Positions 44,441 through 55,023 of a stretch of 64,000 nucleotides of DNA are shown here, piece after piece. The position numbers were made by a program, and so were the translations under genes. Within the stretch, counting starts at the first letter, position 1; each line of letters begins with the position of its first letter. The notes under the pieces are model-generated. The model did no database searches. It saw only the letters and a program-made list of their open reading frames with translations, and was not told where the DNA came from. Source of the stretch: Alphaproteobacteria bacterium (lineage in GTDB: Bacteria; Pseudomonadota; Alphaproteobacteria; Sphingomonadales; Sphingomonadaceae); contig JAUHWC010000004.1 of NCBI GenBank assembly GCA_030424845.1, positions 354,135-418,134 of the forward strand, given 5' to 3'.

Positions 44441-44779
44441 TCAGGCGGGGTCCGTCAGGTCTTCGAGCGCGATTGCCAGCCGATCCATCTTGCGGCGAAT
44501 CTCCGGCCATTCTTCCTGCAGGAAAGCCTGCTTCTCACTTTCGCGCAGCTTGGCTGCGGCGCCTTCGCGCACGAACATGCCGACACCGCGCTGAACGCGA
44601 ATCAGCCCGTCTGCCTGGAACTGCTGGTAGGCCTTGGCCACGGTGAGCGGGTTGGCACCCTGTTCTGCCGCGAAGGCGCGGACCGAAGGCAGCATGTCCC
44701 CTTCCGCATATTCGCCTTCGATGATGGAGGCGGCGATGCGATCGCGCAGGCGCAAATAGACGGGTTTGTTGTCGCTCAT
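44441..44779 (-). CDS. GntR-family regulator, YtrA subfamily
   Basis: A 112-residue regulator: an N-terminal winged helix-turn-helix (PVYLRLRDRIAASIIEGEYA, LPSVRAFAAEQGANPLTVAK) with only a short C-terminal helix pair, the YtrA layout. These often control an adjacent transporter. It is divergent from the POT peptide transporter with about 177 bases between, which makes that gene the likeliest target. Confidence 0.9.
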   Translation of the reverse strand: MSDNKPVYLRLRDRIAASIIEGEYAEGDMLPSVRAFAAEQGANPLTVAKAYQQFQADGLIRVQRGVGMFVREGAAAKLRESEKQAFLQEEWPEIRRKMDRLAIALEDLTDPA

Positions 44780-44956
44780 GTCAGGTGATGCAGTGCCATA
44801 ATACAGCGCGTCAGGTCAAGTGCGCTGGCGTACTGTGTCGCAAGGCACGCCGGTTTCGGCTGTAACGAAACGCGCTTCACAAAAGCAGGCAAGGCGCTAG
44901 GTTGCCCGCTTTCCGGGTCGGGGATGGCCCGGGCAGCAACGGGGACGGGATCGCAT

Positions 44957-46585
44957 ATGAAAGACATGGCCTTGTGGAACGAGGGGGACTGGGTTGCCGC
45001 CATCGCGACGGTGATCCTGGGCGCATTCCTGGCCGGGGGACTGGCCATCGCTGCCAGCCGCAAGGAGGAGGCGCTCGGCCATCCCAAGGGCCTGTACATG
45101 CTGTTCTTCGCCGAGATGTGGGAGCGCTTCAGCTTCTACGGCATGCGCGGCATATTGATCTTCTACCTCGTGCAGCACTGGGCCTTCAGCCAGGGCGAGG
45201 GGAACCTCATCCTCGGCGCCTATGGCTCGATGGTCTACATCACCCCCGTGCTCGGCGGCTGGCTGGCGGACCGTTACCTGGGCCAGCGCAAGGCGGTGCT
45301 GTTCGGTGGCATCCTGCTGGCATTGGGCCACCTGTTCATGGCCTTTGAGGGCACCGGCGGACAGGACGATCCCACCATCAACGTGTTCTGGATGGCGCTG
45401 GCACTGATCATCGTGGGCTCCGGTTTCCTCAAGGCCAATATCTCGGTGATGGTGGGCCAGCTCTACAAGCTGACCGACAGCCGCCGCGACGCCGCCTATA
45501 CGATCTTCTACATGGGCATCAACGTGGGTGCCGCCGCCGGTACCATCCTTGTCGGCTACCTTGGCCAGACCGTCGGCTGGGCCTATGGCTTCGGCCTTTC
45601 GGGCATCGGCATGGTGGCAGGGCTGATCGTCTTCGTGCTGGGCAAGAACGCGCTGCGCGGTGCCGGTGAAGCGCCCTCGCTGCTGCCGAAGAACAAGGAA
45701 CTGCTGATTTATATCGGGGGCTTTGCCGCCGTGGCGGTGATGTGGTTCCTGATCCAGTATCGCGACGTGATCCAGCTGCTGCTGATCGTATGCGGCGTGG
45801 GCCTGTTGGGCTATGTCCTGTTCGAGGCGTTCAAGCTGCCCAAGCAGCCGCGCGAGCGGATCTTCGCCATCCTGTTCCTGATCGCGCTGAACCCCTTGTT
45901 CTGGGGCCTGTTCGACCAGGCGCCGGGCAGCCTCAACATCTATACCGACGAGCATATCGATACCGGCAACATCCCGGCTTCGGTGTTCCAGTCGATCAAC
46001 CCGATCTACATCATCCTGTTCGCACCGCTGTTTGCAGGCTTGTGGCAGTTCCTCGGCAAGCGCGGGCTGGAACCATCGGCACCGGCCAAGTTTGCCCTCG
46101 CCCTGTTCCAGGTTGGCGCGGGCTTCCTCGTCTTTGCATGGGGCGCGCAGAGCGTGGGCATGGAAGCGATGACGCCGGTGATCTTCCTGTTCCTGATCTA
46201 CCTGCTGCACACCACGGGCGAGCTGTGCCTTTCCCCTGTCGGCCTTTCCGCGATGAACCGGCTGGCACCGAAATTCATGGCCAGCCTGATCATGGGTGCA
46301 TGGTTCTACATGACCGCCGTGGGCAGCTTCGTGGCTGGCAAGATCGGCGAGGCGACGGGCGGCGAAAGCGGCGAGATGTCGAAGGAACTCACCCTGTCGA
46401 TCTACGGCCAGATCGGCTGGATCGCGATCGGCGTGGGCGTGGTGGTCCTCGCAGTGAGCCCCATAGTGAAGAAGTGGATGCACCTCGATACGCTGGGCGA
46501 TGACAATGTGGGAGACGACCTGCGCGGCGGCGAGGAAGTGGGCGAACCGCAAGCTGCCGGCATGCATCCCGAGGTGCGGAGCTAG
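44957..46585 (+). CDS. POT/PTR-family proton-dependent oligopeptide transporter
   Basis: A 542-residue di/tripeptide:H+ symporter with 12 to 14 hydrophobic segments. The POT proton-coupling signature ExxERFxxY is FAEMWERFSFYGMR near residue 55, and GGWLADRYLGQRKAVL is the MFS loop. A membrane segment precedes the usual first helix. The ATG at 44957 (MKDMALWN) is preferred; an ATG at 44924 would add 11 unusual residues. Ends with a charged cytoplasmic tail. Confidence 0.92.
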   Translation: MKDMALWNEGDWVAAIATVILGAFLAGGLAIAASRKEEALGHPKGLYMLFFAEMWERFSFYGMRGILIFYLVQHWAFSQGEGNLILGAYGSMVYITPVLGGWLADRYLGQRKAVLFGGILLALGHLFMAFEGTGGQDDPTINVFWMALALIIVGSGFLKANISVMVGQLYKLTDSRRDAAYTIFYMGINVGAAAGTILVGYLGQTVGWAYGFGLSGIGMVAGLIVFVLGKNALRGAGEAPSLLPKNKELLIYIGGFAAVAVMWFLIQYRDVIQLLLIVCGVGLLGYVLFEAFKLPKQPRERIFAILFLIALNPLFWGLFDQAPGSLNIYTDEHIDTGNIPASVFQSINPIYIILFAPLFAGLWQFLGKRGLEPSAPAKFALALFQVGAGFLVFAWGAQSVGMEAMTPVIFLFLIYLLHTTGELCLSPVGLSAMNRLAPKFMASLIMGAWFYMTAVGSFVAGKIGEATGGESGEMSKELTLSIYGQIGWIAIGVGVVVLAVSPIVKKWMHLDTLGDDNVGDDLRGGEEVGEPQAAGMHPEVRS

Positions 46586-46656
46586 GCCAGGCCGGGCGCA
46601 TGACGCGGCCGGGGACCGTTTGCTCCTCCGCCCTCAGGCCCGGACGTGCAAAAAGC

Positions 46657-48588
46657 CTAGGCTCTCGCCTCGGCAACACCTGCGCTGTTGTGGCGCAGCG
46701 CGGAGAGCACCGTCTCGACGATATGCGGGGCGTTGAGCCCTGCCTCGTCATACTGCTTTTCCGGCGCGTCCTGGTCCTGGAAGATATCGGGCAGGCGCAT
46801 GGTGCGGATCTTGAGGCCGACATCGACCAGCCCTTCGTCCGACGCCAGCGTGAGCACATGCGCGCCGAGGCCGCCAATGCTGCCCTCCTCGATCGTCACC
46901 ACAACCTCATGGGTGGTGGCGAGCTTGCGGATGAGTTCCGCATCCAGCGGCTTGGCAAAGCGCATGTCGGCAATGGTGGTCGCTAGACCCTTGGCTTCCA
47001 GCGTGTCCGCCGCCTTCTGCGCTTCGGCGAGGCGCGCGCCCAGTGAGAGGATGGCGACCTTGCCGCCCTTCTCGTCACCACGGACGATACGGCCCTTGCC
47101 GATCGGCAGCTTCTCCAGCACCTCGGGCATTTCCACGCCCACGCCCGCGCCGCGCGGATAGCGGAAGGCGATGGGGCCTTCGTCATGTTCTGCGGCGGTG
47201 TAGGTCATGTGCGCCAGTTCCGCCTCATCCGAGGGAGACATGACGACCATGTTGGGCAGGGTGGCAAGATAGGTGATGTCGAAGCTGCCCGCATGGGTGG
47301 CGCCATCGGCACCCACCAGCCCGGCGCGGTCAATCGCGAAGCGCACCGGCAGGTTCTGGATCGCCACATCATGCACGATCTGGTCGAAGGCGCGCTGCAG
47401 GAAGGTGGAATAGATCGCCGCGAAAGGCCGCATGCCTTGTGCCGCGAGGCCGGCAGCGAATGTTACCGCGTGCTGTTCGGCAATGCCCACGTCGAAGGCG
47501 CGGGTGGGGTGCGCCTTGGCAAACTTGTCCACGCCAGTGCCCGAAGGCATGGCGGCGGTGATCGCGCAAATGCGCGGATCGCTCTGCGCCAGCTTGGCCA
47601 GCGTTTCGCCGAACACGTTCTGGTAGGCAGGCGGGCCGCCACTCGATTTCTTCTGCTCGCCGGTGATCACGTCGAACTTGGCGACCCCGTGATACTTGTC
47701 CGCCGATTCCTCGGCCGGGCGGTATCCCTTGCCCTTCTGCGTCACCACGTGGATCAGGCAGGGGCCTTCCGCAGCATCGCGGACATTTTCCAGCACCGGC
47801 ACCAGCTGGTCCATGTCATGCCCGTCAATCGGGCCGACGTAATAGAAGCCGAGTTCCTCGAACAGCGTGCCGCCCATGGCCATGCCGCGGGCATATTCAT
47901 CCGTCTTCTTGGCCGCCTTGTGCAGCGGCTTGGGCAACTTGCGGGCAAAGCGCTTGGCCAGCTCGCGTAGGCCGAGGAACTGCCCGGAGGTGACCAGGCG
48001 CGCAAGATAGCCGGACAGGCCGCCCACCGGCGGAGCGATCGACATGTCATTGTCGTTGAGGATCACGACCAGCCGGTTGCCGGCGGCTTCGGCATTGTTC
48101 ATCGCCTCATAGGCCATGCCCGCGCTCATCGCGCCATCACCGATCACCGCAATGGCCTTGCCCGGATCGCCGTTCAGCTTGTTGGCGATGGCAAAGCCGA
48201 GGCCGGCCGAGATCGAGGTGGAGGAATGCGCCGCACCGAACGGATCGTATTCGCTTTCGCTGCGCTTGGTGAAGCCGGACAGCCCGCCGCCCTGGCGGAT
48301 GGTGCGGATACGGTCGCGCCTGCCGGTGATGATCTTGTGGGGATAGGCCTGGTGGCCGACATCCCAGATCAGCCGGTCTTCCGGGGTGTTGAAGACATAG
48401 TGGATCGCCACCGTCAGCTCCACCACGCCGAGTCCGGAACCGAGGTGCCCGCCGGTGGTGCCGACCGTGTCGATCATCTCTTCGCGCAGCTCGTCTGCCA
48501 GCTGGCGCAACTGTTCCGGCTTGAGCTTGCGCAGGTCGGTTGGCGTATCGACCGTGTCGAGCAGCGGAGTGTGGGGCCCTGTTGTCAT
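46657..48588 (-). CDS. dxs: 1-deoxy-D-xylulose-5-phosphate synthase
   Basis: DXS condenses pyruvate and glyceraldehyde 3-phosphate in the first step of the MEP isoprenoid pathway, feeding carotenoids and hence retinal. The 643-residue protein has the thiamine-diphosphate motif [15 protein letters not shown] to [10 protein letters not shown] near residues 150 to 180, transketolase-like [18 protein letters not shown] near residue 425, and normal length. It is a single gene here, convergent with the POT transporter. Confidence 0.97.
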   Translation of the reverse strand: MTTGPHTPLLDTVDTPTDLRKLKPEQLRQLADELREEMIDTVGTTGGHLGSGLGVVELTVAIHYVFNTPEDRLIWDVGHQAYPHKIITGRRDRIRTIRQGGGLSGFTKRSESEYDPFGAAHSSTSISAGLGFAIANKLNGDPGKAIAVIGDGAMSAGMAYEAMNNAEAAGNRLVVILNDNDMSIAPPVGGLSGYLARLVTSGQFLGLRELAKRFARKLPKPLHKAAKKTDEYARGMAMGGTLFEELGFYYVGPIDGHDMDQLVPVLENVRDAAEGPCLIHVVTQKGKGYRPAEESADKYHGVAKFDVITGEQKKSSGGPPAYQNVFGETLAKLAQSDPRICAITAAMPSGTGVDKFAKAHPTRAFDVGIAEQHAVTFAAGLAAQGMRPFAAIYSTFLQRAFDQIVHDVAIQNLPVRFAIDRAGLVGADGATHAGSFDITYLATLPNMVVMSPSDEAELAHMTYTAAEHDEGPIAFRYPRGAGVGVEMPEVLEKLPIGKGRIVRGDEKGGKVAILSLGARLAEAQKAADTLEAKGLATTIADMRFAKPLDAELIRKLATTHEVVVTIEEGSIGGLGAHVLTLASDEGLVDVGLKIRTMRLPDIFQDQDAPEKQYDEAGLNAPHIVETVLSALRHNSAGVAEARA

Positions 48589-48641
48589 AGGTAAGCCTTA
48601 CAGATGCCAATCCTGCCTGTCGATGAACGAGATTACGGGAC

Positions 48642-49103
48642 TTAGGAGGTGCAGTCGGAACACAGGCCGCGCAGCTCCACAACCGGGCGCACCCCGCTGT
48701 AACCATGCGCCTGCCCCGCTTCGCGCAAGGCGCTTGTCAGCCTGTCGTCATCGAAATGGCTGGCCTGGCCGCAATCGTCGCAGATCAGGAAGATGCAATC
48801 GTGCCGGCAGCCGGGGTGGCTGTTGGCAAGATAGGCGTTGGCGCTCTCGATGCGGTTGGCAAGGTTGGTGCGCACGAACAGGTCAAGGATGCGATAGACG
48901 CTGTTGGCCGCCACGCGCTTGCCGCGCGCCTTGCCCACGTCTTCGGCAACGTCATAGGCCGAGGCCGGGCGTTCATGCGCGGCGAGCGCGCGGAACACGT
49001 CGGCGCGCATGGCCGTCCACTGTTCGCCCGATTGCGAAAGGACGCGTTCGGCCTCCTCGATCAGGGTTTCGCCGCTGTGTTCGTGATGGCTGTGCGCAGT
49101 CAT
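48642..49103 (-). CDS. Fur-family regulator, probably zinc-responsive (Zur)
   Basis: A 153-residue Fur-family repressor. The N-terminus is His-rich (MTAHSHHEHSGE). The winged helix covers residues 15 to 85 (MRADVFRALAAHERPASAYD). Two CxxC zinc-binding pairs are CDDC and CSDC, with His in the sensory site (GCRHDCIFLICDD). The His-rich start and low Asp/Glu content of the sensing site favour Zur over Fur, but targets are not in the window. Confidence 0.88.
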   Translation of the reverse strand: MTAHSHHEHSGETLIEEAERVLSQSGEQWTAMRADVFRALAAHERPASAYDVAEDVGKARGKRVAANSVYRILDLFVRTNLANRIESANAYLANSHPGCRHDCIFLICDDCGQASHFDDDRLTSALREAGQAHGYSGVRPVVELRGLCSDCTS

Positions 49104-49157
49104 GCCCCGATATATAGGCGCGCTTCGCGCAGGCGGCAAATGCTGCGAGGGCCGGGA

Positions 49158-49829
49158 TCAGCCTGTCTTGTACTCGCTGCGATAGAACTGCGGGAACATC
49201 TCGCGCAATGCGCGGACCTTGGGCGCATCCCAACGCCGGATATAGGCGTTGTCGGGATTCTTGTAGGCAAAGTCCTGGTGATAGGCTTCCGCTTCGTAGA
49301 AGCGCTTGGGATCCTCGATCGCCACGACGATGGGATCATCCCACACGCCCGAGCGACCCATCTGGCGGAGATAGGCTTGCGCCACGGCACGCTGTTCGGC
49401 CGAAAGCGGCACGATGGCGCTGCGATACTGCGGGCCGCGGTCCGGGCCCTGGCGGTTCAGCAAGGTCGGGTCCGCGCCGACGGAAAAGAGGATCTGCAAC
49501 AGTTGGTCATAGCGGATGACGGAAGGGTCATAGACCACGCGCACCGCTTCCGCATGGTCCGTCACGCCTGATGCGACAAGGCGATAGCTGGCCTGGCGCT
49601 GGGTGCCGCCGTGATAGCCGGACACCGCGCTGTGCACGCCGTTGGTATGGGCAAAGATCGCCTCGATTCCCCAGAAGCAGCCACCGGCGAAGATGGCTGT
49701 CTGCAAGCCGGTCTCGTCCGCCTGTCGCATGGCGACGGGGGCGTCGAAGAACTCTTCCGCCGTGGCAGGGACATTGACGAAAACAGTTGCGGACAAGGCC
49801 GCAGCGATCAGGGCAGCTTTGAACTTCAC
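49158..49829 (-). CDS. msrA: exported peptide-methionine (S)-S-oxide reductase
   Basis: MsrA reduces the S-epimer of methionine sulfoxide. The 223-residue protein has a signal peptide (MKFKAALIAAALSATVFVNV, cleavage near ATAEE) and the catalytic GGCFWGIEAIF motif at about residue 50. YHQDFAYKNPDN is the family C-terminal motif; the usual resolving cysteines at the end are absent. Together with the exported MsrB at 15833 this gives a periplasmic repair pair. Confidence 0.94.
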   Translation of the reverse strand: MKFKAALIAAALSATVFVNVPATAEEFFDAPVAMRQADETGLQTAIFAGGCFWGIEAIFAHTNGVHSAVSGYHGGTQRQASYRLVASGVTDHAEAVRVVYDPSVIRYDQLLQILFSVGADPTLLNRQGPDRGPQYRSAIVPLSAEQRAVAQAYLRQMGRSGVWDDPIVVAIEDPKRFYEAEAYHQDFAYKNPDNAYIRRWDAPKVRALREMFPQFYRSEYKTG

Positions 49830-49871
49830 CGTATCAGACCTCTCTTGCCTGACCCGGAATTGCTCCCGGGC

Positions 49872-49976
49872 CTAGATGCCCCCCAGCTTCGGCAGGATAT
49901 TCGCCGCAAGCACGGCCGCAGTTACACCAAAGCCGAGGAAGAATGAACGGTAGAGTTCGGAAGTGAAGAGACCCAT
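49872..49976 (-). CDS. 34-residue small membrane protein (predicted)
   Basis: A short frame MGLFTSELYRSFFLGFGVTA followed by a hydrophobic stretch ending AANILPKLGGI. A positively charged/aromatic start and one membrane segment are visible; AAGACAAGG lies just upstream. It sits between purH and msrA in the same orientation. Codon use matches neighbouring genes. Family not recognised. Confidence 0.55.
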   Translation of the reverse strand: MGLFTSELYRSFFLGFGVTAAVLAANILPKLGGI

Positions 49977-50102
49977 GGCCTTGTCTTTCTGCGCCGTCTG
50001 TTGCCCGGGCACCTAACAAGCGCAATCTGTCAGCGCGCTGAATGGGGCCGTCAGCAAACAGCTATCGCCGAAGATGGTTAACGAATCCTTGGGGGATCGA
50101 AC

Positions 50103-51725
50103 CTAGTGGCGGAAGTGGCGCCTTCCGGTGAAGACCATCGCCAGGCCCGCTTCGTCAGCGGCCTTGATCACTTCCTCGTCACGCATGGCGCCGCCCGGCT
50201 GGATCACCACGCTGGCCCCGGCGTCAAGGGCAACCTCGATGCCATCGGCAAAGGGCAGGAAGGCATCGGATGCCATCGCGCTGCCGATGGTGCGGCTTTC
50301 GACCCAGCCGGCAGTCTCGGCCGCCTCGCGCGCGCGCACAGCGGCGATCCGGCCCGAATCGCGGCGGTTCATCTGGCCGGCACCAATGCCGGCGGTGGAG
50401 CCATCCTTGGCAAAGACGATGGCGTTGGACTTCACGTGCTTCGCCACTTTCCAGGCGAACAGGCAGTCTGCCAGTTCCTGCGCGGTAGGCTGGCGCCTGG
50501 AGACGACCTTGAGGTCATCGAGGCCGATCTCGCCAGCGTCGCGCGATTGCAGCAGCATGCCGCCCGCGATCGTCTTCATCTGGAAGCCCGGTCGCGCCGC
50601 AGGTGGCAGCTGGTCGAGCAGCAACAGGCGCAGGTTCTTCTTTGCGGCAAAGGCCGCCTTCGCCGCATCGTCAGCGCCCGGCGCGATGACCACTTCGGTA
50701 AAGATCTCGCAGATCGCATTCGCGGTCGGGCCATCGAGCGGGACATTGGTGGCGACGATCCCGCCGAATGCCGAAACGCTGTCACAAGCCAGCGCTGCCT
50801 CCCACGCCTCAAGCAGAGTGGAGGCCTGCGCCACACCGCAGGGGTTGGCGTGCTTGATGATCGCCACCGCAGGATCGCCACCGGCAAATTCGCTTACCAG
50901 TTCCAGCGCGGCATCGGCATCGTTGTAATTGTTGTAGGACAGTTCCTTGCCCTGCAGCTGGACCGCCTGGGGGATGCCCTGTGCGCCAATGGCTTGCGGG
51001 ACATAGACCGCTGCCGTCTGGTGCGGGTTTTCACCGTAACGCAAGGTGTCCTTGAGGCTGAAGGCCATCGGCAGCCTGTCCACGAACGGCGTTGCCTTCA
51101 GCGCCTCTGCTCCCAGCGGGTTGGTGAAGGCCTCGGCAAAGGCGAACCAGTTGGCAATTGCCGCGTCATAGCTGGCCGTGCGGGCGTAGGCCTTGCCTGC
51201 CATGCGGATGCGGAAGGCATGGCTGGTGGCGCAATCCCTTGCATCCAGTTCCGCCAGCAACTCCGCATAATCGGCCGGATCGGTAACGATGGTGACAAAT
51301 GCGTGGTTCTTGGCCGAGGAACGGACCATGGCGGGGCCGCCGATATCAATGTTCTCGATGATCTCCTCGCGGCTGGCACCACGTGCCACCGTCTGTTCGA
51401 ACGGGTAGAGGTTCACCACCAGCAGGTCGATCGCGCCGATTCCGTGCGCGGCCATGGCAGCGACATGTTCATCGTTGTCGCGCACCGCCAGCAGGCCGCC
51501 GTGGACCACCGGGTGCAGCGTCTTGACCCGGCCATCCATCATCTCGGGGAAACCGGTAAGTTCGGAAATGTCCTTTACCGGCAGGCCGGCATCGCGGATC
51601 GCCTTGGCCGTGCCGCCGGTGGAAACGAGTTCCACGCCCTTGGCCGCCAGTGCGCCGGCCAGTTCGACAACGCCGCTCTTGTCGGACACCGAGAGCAGCG
51701 CCCGCTTGATGGTCACATCGGTCAT
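50103..51725 (-). CDS. purH: bifunctional AICAR transformylase/IMP cyclohydrolase
   Basis: PurH carries out the last two steps of IMP synthesis. The 540-residue protein has the N-terminal MGS-like IMP cyclohydrolase ([20 protein letters not shown]) and the C-terminal transformylase with [12 protein letters not shown] [13 protein letters not shown] near residue 225 and [10 protein letters not shown] near residue 270. It lies 9 bases after the heparinase-like gene and is last of the rpe operon. Confidence 0.97.
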   Translation of the reverse strand: MTDVTIKRALLSVSDKSGVVELAGALAAKGVELVSTGGTAKAIRDAGLPVKDISELTGFPEMMDGRVKTLHPVVHGGLLAVRDNDEHVAAMAAHGIGAIDLLVVNLYPFEQTVARGASREEIIENIDIGGPAMVRSSAKNHAFVTIVTDPADYAELLAELDARDCATSHAFRIRMAGKAYARTASYDAAIANWFAFAEAFTNPLGAEALKATPFVDRLPMAFSLKDTLRYGENPHQTAAVYVPQAIGAQGIPQAVQLQGKELSYNNYNDADAALELVSEFAGGDPAVAIIKHANPCGVAQASTLLEAWEAALACDSVSAFGGIVATNVPLDGPTANAICEIFTEVVIAPGADDAAKAAFAAKKNLRLLLLDQLPPAARPGFQMKTIAGGMLLQSRDAGEIGLDDLKVVSRRQPTAQELADCLFAWKVAKHVKSNAIVFAKDGSTAGIGAGQMNRRDSGRIAAVRAREAAETAGWVESRTIGSAMASDAFLPFADGIEVALDAGASVVIQPGGAMRDEEVIKAADEAGLAMVFTGRRHFRH

Positions 51726-51734
51726 TGTGGTCGA

Positions 51735-53639
51735 TTATCCTATCTTCTTCAGCAGCCAGCCGAAATTTCCGCCGCCACGCGAAACGAGTCCCTGAATCAC
51801 CAGCTGCTCTACAGGATGCGGACGGCCTTCGCCATCGACCCAGAGGCTTTCTTCCGCCTCGAGCTTTTCGGCGCTGGTATGAAATTGCCAATAGCTGCCA
51901 TCGGGCAGCGACAGGGTGGCGCCCTTGCCGCTTTCCGCCAGCTTGAGCGTGACTTGGGGGCCAAGGTGGAAGCGGATGGCATAGGGCACCTTGCCCCGCT
52001 TGCCCTTGCGGCCGGATGGTTCGAGCACATCCTCGCCGCGCAATTCGCTGCCGTCTTCCCGCAGGATCAGGATGCGCCGGTGCAACAGGCCGAAGCGCTG
52101 GGCATAGCCATCGTGGCTCGCCTCGATCCGCGTGGCATCGCCCTGCGAAGTGCGAACGATGCGCCGGTCCACGTCGACCGCGCCCACGCCATTGCCCAGC
52201 TTGCCGTTGATCAGCACGGCGGTGGAATTGGAATCGCCCAGCACCATGGTCGAATGGGCAGCCGTTGCCCGCAGGCCCTGTTCGATCCGGGTCGGCACCT
52301 GCCCACCGGCAAAACCCGCACCGCCGCAATTGCCGACAAGGCGATAGTCACCGTGGCTGAATTCGAAGGCGAGAGTGGAGGCACAGCCGCTGCGTGCGTG
52401 GCGGGCGAGCGGCGGCGGCGATGTGTCGAATTGCAGCACGGCCTGCTGCGCGCCCTTTCGCGCGGAGACCCGCTGGTATCCCCATTGCCGCGGCTCGCGC
52501 AGCGGGCGGGTGCGTATGCCGCTGGCCTGGACCAGCGCCTGCACCTTCTCCGCACTCACGGCACCGGCTCCCTGCCAATTGCCCAGGCTGCCATCGGCGT
52601 GGGTCAGGGCCAGCAAGGGCGGCACCAGCAGGCCGAGCATGGTTTCGATCGCTTGCGGCGGCTCCATCTCTGTCGCGCGATAACAGGCGGACAGGTCCAC
52701 CAAGGCGGCGATCACGTCCATCTGCGCCAACGGGCTGCGCGACAGCACGCCGCCATCATCGCCCACCAGCTCGCCCAGGGCGCGGACAAGACCCGCCTCG
52801 CCAAACAGCCGGCGCGGCTTGCCTTCCGGCATGAGCAGGCCGGCAGCGGTGATCGCGCACCACCCGATAACCTCCCCCTGGCGATCATCCGCGCGGGTGA
52901 CGTTGCGATCGAGCCAGCGGGCGGTTTCGCTGATGGCATCCATCAGCCGGCCGCACTGGCCCTTGTCCTGCTGCGAGAGGACAAGCGGTGCATGGACCAG
53001 CCAGGCAAGCAGCCGATGCCCCGCGTTCTCAACCTTCCAGGCAGCGCCCTTCTGGCCAGGATCGCCATTGGCATCGAGCCATGCCTCGAGGATGCGCTGC
53101 GCGGTGGGCGCACATTGCGGCAGCGTTCCGCCAGCCGAAAGGTCGCACAGCCAGGTGAAGCCGTGAATCGCGCGCTCGAAAGGCGGGGTCAGCTTGGCGG
53201 CCGGCGAGCAATCCACCTGCCCGATGGGGTCCTTCACGCCGTGGATCAGGAAGTGGCCTGCCCGCAGTGCCATGCCTGCCACGCGATCGCCCTTGAGCGG
53301 GCTTTGCACCGCCGCCAGCAGCCGCGGTCGGATCGGCTTGCGGAACGGCGCAGCAAGCGTGTGGCCGGGAATGCCCATGCGATAGGCGAAGCGGATCAGC
53401 CTTTCGCCGGGGCTGGCATCGGGCGGGTTGAAATCGCTGAGCACCAGTTCGCGCGAGGGTGCAGCGGTTTGCGCTTCCGCCTTTGCGGCAGGGGGCGGTG
53501 CAGGCGCATCCAGTGCAAGCTCTTCCGGCCGGTCATTGTCGAGCGGGATCGCCATCTGCCGCGCGCCATCGTTCCCGCTCTCGTGGCTGTCCGCACCCGA
53601 GTGATCCGTGTCGTGGAGGCGCGTTGCGAGATCGTCCAT
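51735..53639 (-). CDS. heparinase II/III-family protein
   Basis: A 634-residue protein with the two-domain layout of heparinase II/III-like polysaccharide lyases: an alpha/alpha-toroid (about residues 90 to 350) and a beta-sandwich (from about 385). HGFTWLCDLSAGG and ENAGHRLLAWLVHAPL are in the toroid. There is no signal peptide but a low-complexity N-terminus (residues 40-60). This gene commonly sits between rpe and purH in alphaproteobacteria; the actual substrate is not established. Confidence 0.88.
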   Translation of the reverse strand: MDDLATRLHDTDHSGADSHESGNDGARQMAIPLDNDRPEELALDAPAPPPAAKAEAQTAAPSRELVLSDFNPPDASPGERLIRFAYRMGIPGHTLAAPFRKPIRPRLLAAVQSPLKGDRVAGMALRAGHFLIHGVKDPIGQVDCSPAAKLTPPFERAIHGFTWLCDLSAGGTLPQCAPTAQRILEAWLDANGDPGQKGAAWKVENAGHRLLAWLVHAPLVLSQQDKGQCGRLMDAISETARWLDRNVTRADDRQGEVIGWCAITAAGLLMPEGKPRRLFGEAGLVRALGELVGDDGGVLSRSPLAQMDVIAALVDLSACYRATEMEPPQAIETMLGLLVPPLLALTHADGSLGNWQGAGAVSAEKVQALVQASGIRTRPLREPRQWGYQRVSARKGAQQAVLQFDTSPPPLARHARSGCASTLAFEFSHGDYRLVGNCGGAGFAGGQVPTRIEQGLRATAAHSTMVLGDSNSTAVLINGKLGNGVGAVDVDRRIVRTSQGDATRIEASHDGYAQRFGLLHRRILILREDGSELRGEDVLEPSGRKGKRGKVPYAIRFHLGPQVTLKLAESGKGATLSLPDGSYWQFHTSAEKLEAEESLWVDGEGRPHPVEQLVIQGLVSRGGGNFGWLLKKIG

Positions 53640-53642
53640 GCC

Positions 53643-54302
53643 CTAGCCGCCCTTCAAAGCGCGTATGTTGTCGGCATAGCAATCCGGCCCGCCCTTGAAG
53701 GTGGCGGAACCGGCCACCAGCACATCCGCCCCGGCATCCACGCACAGCCGCGCGGTTTCGGCATTCACGCCGCCATCCACTTCGATCAGCACGTCCAGCC
53801 CGCGCTTGTCGATGGTCGAGCGGATCGCCTCGATCTTCCTGAGCTGGCTGGCAATGAAGCTCTGCCCGCCGAAACCGGGATTGACACTCATCACCAGCAC
53901 GAGGTCGATGTCCTCATAGAGGTAGTCGAGCATCTTGGCGGGCGTGCCGGGGTTGAGCGACAGGCCGGCCTTGCATCCGGCGGCCTTGATCGCCTGCACG
54001 CTGCGGTGGACATGCGGGCCTGCTTCCGGGTGCACGGTGATGATGTCCGCACCTGCTTCGGCGAACTGGTCGATCCACATGTCGACCGGCGAGACCATCA
54101 GGTGCACGTCCAGCACCTTCTCGGTATGGGGACGCAGCGCTTTTACCACGCCCGGCCCGATGGTGAGGTTGGGGACGTAATGCCCGTCCATCACGTCGAC
54201 ATGCACCCAGTCCGCCCCGGCAGCATCGATGGCGCGCACTTCCTCGCCCAACTTCGCGAAGTCGGCGGAAAGGATCGAAGGAGAGATCAGAGGGGTGCCC
54301 AT
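53643..54302 (-). CDS. rpe: ribulose-phosphate 3-epimerase
   Basis: Rpe interconverts ribulose 5-phosphate and xylulose 5-phosphate. The 219-residue TIM barrel has [33 protein letters not shown] and [13 protein letters not shown], which carry the metal-binding His and Asp residues. First gene of the rpe / heparinase-like / purH operon; three bases separate it from the next gene. The 199 bases upstream to the DUF2141 gene form the divergent promoter region. Confidence 0.97.
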   Translation of the reverse strand: MGTPLISPSILSADFAKLGEEVRAIDAAGADWVHVDVMDGHYVPNLTIGPGVVKALRPHTEKVLDVHLMVSPVDMWIDQFAEAGADIITVHPEAGPHVHRSVQAIKAAGCKAGLSLNPGTPAKMLDYLYEDIDLVLVMSVNPGFGGQSFIASQLRKIEAIRSTIDKRGLDVLIEVDGGVNAETARLCVDAGADVLVAGSATFKGGPDCYADNIRALKGG

Positions 54303-54501
54303 GTTGGGTCTGTGCGATACGCCTGCGCGAATCGCCGAACAAGCAGCGCGCGCGACATTTCCACACGGGCGAGCATCAGGTGTTTCCCCGGGTTTTCCCG
54401 TTGCTGACCGGGCGCTTCACCCGCCATTCACTGGCAAGGCACTAGGAATTCAGGCAAACAGGGTTACTGCCCTGTCAATTATGGTCCTCAAGAGAAAGAT
54501 C

Positions 54502-55005
54502 ATGGCCAAGAGTTTTCGACGCGCCGCATCGGCGTTTGCCATTGCCGGGGCCCTTGCAGCCGGGCTTGCCTTGGCTGCACCTGTGCAGGCGCAGTACCGG
54601 CAGGAAATCCGCAATAATCCGGCACAATGCCGCGGGGCAGGCCCGGCCGTGCGGGTGACCGTGAACGAGATCAAGAACTCCAGCGGCACCATCCGCGTGC
54701 AGCTTTACCGCGGCACCGAATCGGACTGGCTGGAAAGCGGCCGGTGGATCTACCGCATGGAAGCCCCCGCGCGCGAAGGCAGCATGAGCTTCTGCATGCC
54801 CGTGCCGCAAGCGGGGACCTATGGCATCGCGGTGCGCCATGACGTGAACGGCAATGGCAGCACCGACATCACGCGCGATGGCGGTGCGATGTCGGGCAAC
54901 CCCAGCCTCAACATCTTCAACCTTGGCAAGCCGAGCTACCGTAAGACCCGCTTCGACGTGGGTAACGAGGTGATCTCGATGACCTTGCGGATGCGCTACA
55001 TGTAG
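54502..55005 (+). CDS. exported DUF2141 protein
   Basis: A 167-residue protein with a signal peptide (ends VQAQ near residue 33) and one DUF2141 domain: VRVTVNEIKNSSGTIRVQLY, then YGIAVRHDVNGNGSTDI. The DVNGNG segment resembles a calcium-binding loop. The family is common in Sphingomonadales and has no assigned function. The start at 54502 (MAKSFRRA) follows AGAGAAAG; an in-frame ATG at 54481 would add seven residues. Confidence 0.85.
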   Translation: MAKSFRRAASAFAIAGALAAGLALAAPVQAQYRQEIRNNPAQCRGAGPAVRVTVNEIKNSSGTIRVQLYRGTESDWLESGRWIYRMEAPAREGSMSFCMPVPQAGTYGIAVRHDVNGNGSTDITRDGGAMSGNPSLNIFNLGKPSYRKTRFDVGNEVISMTLRMRYM

Positions 55006-55023
55006 GATGCGCAGGGCGGGCGA

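Noticed and set aside
50106..54407. A 1433-codon open frame on the plus strand
   Set aside because: It runs antisense to purH, the heparinase-like gene and rpe, which have clear family motifs. High GC third positions leave the opposite strand open by chance.
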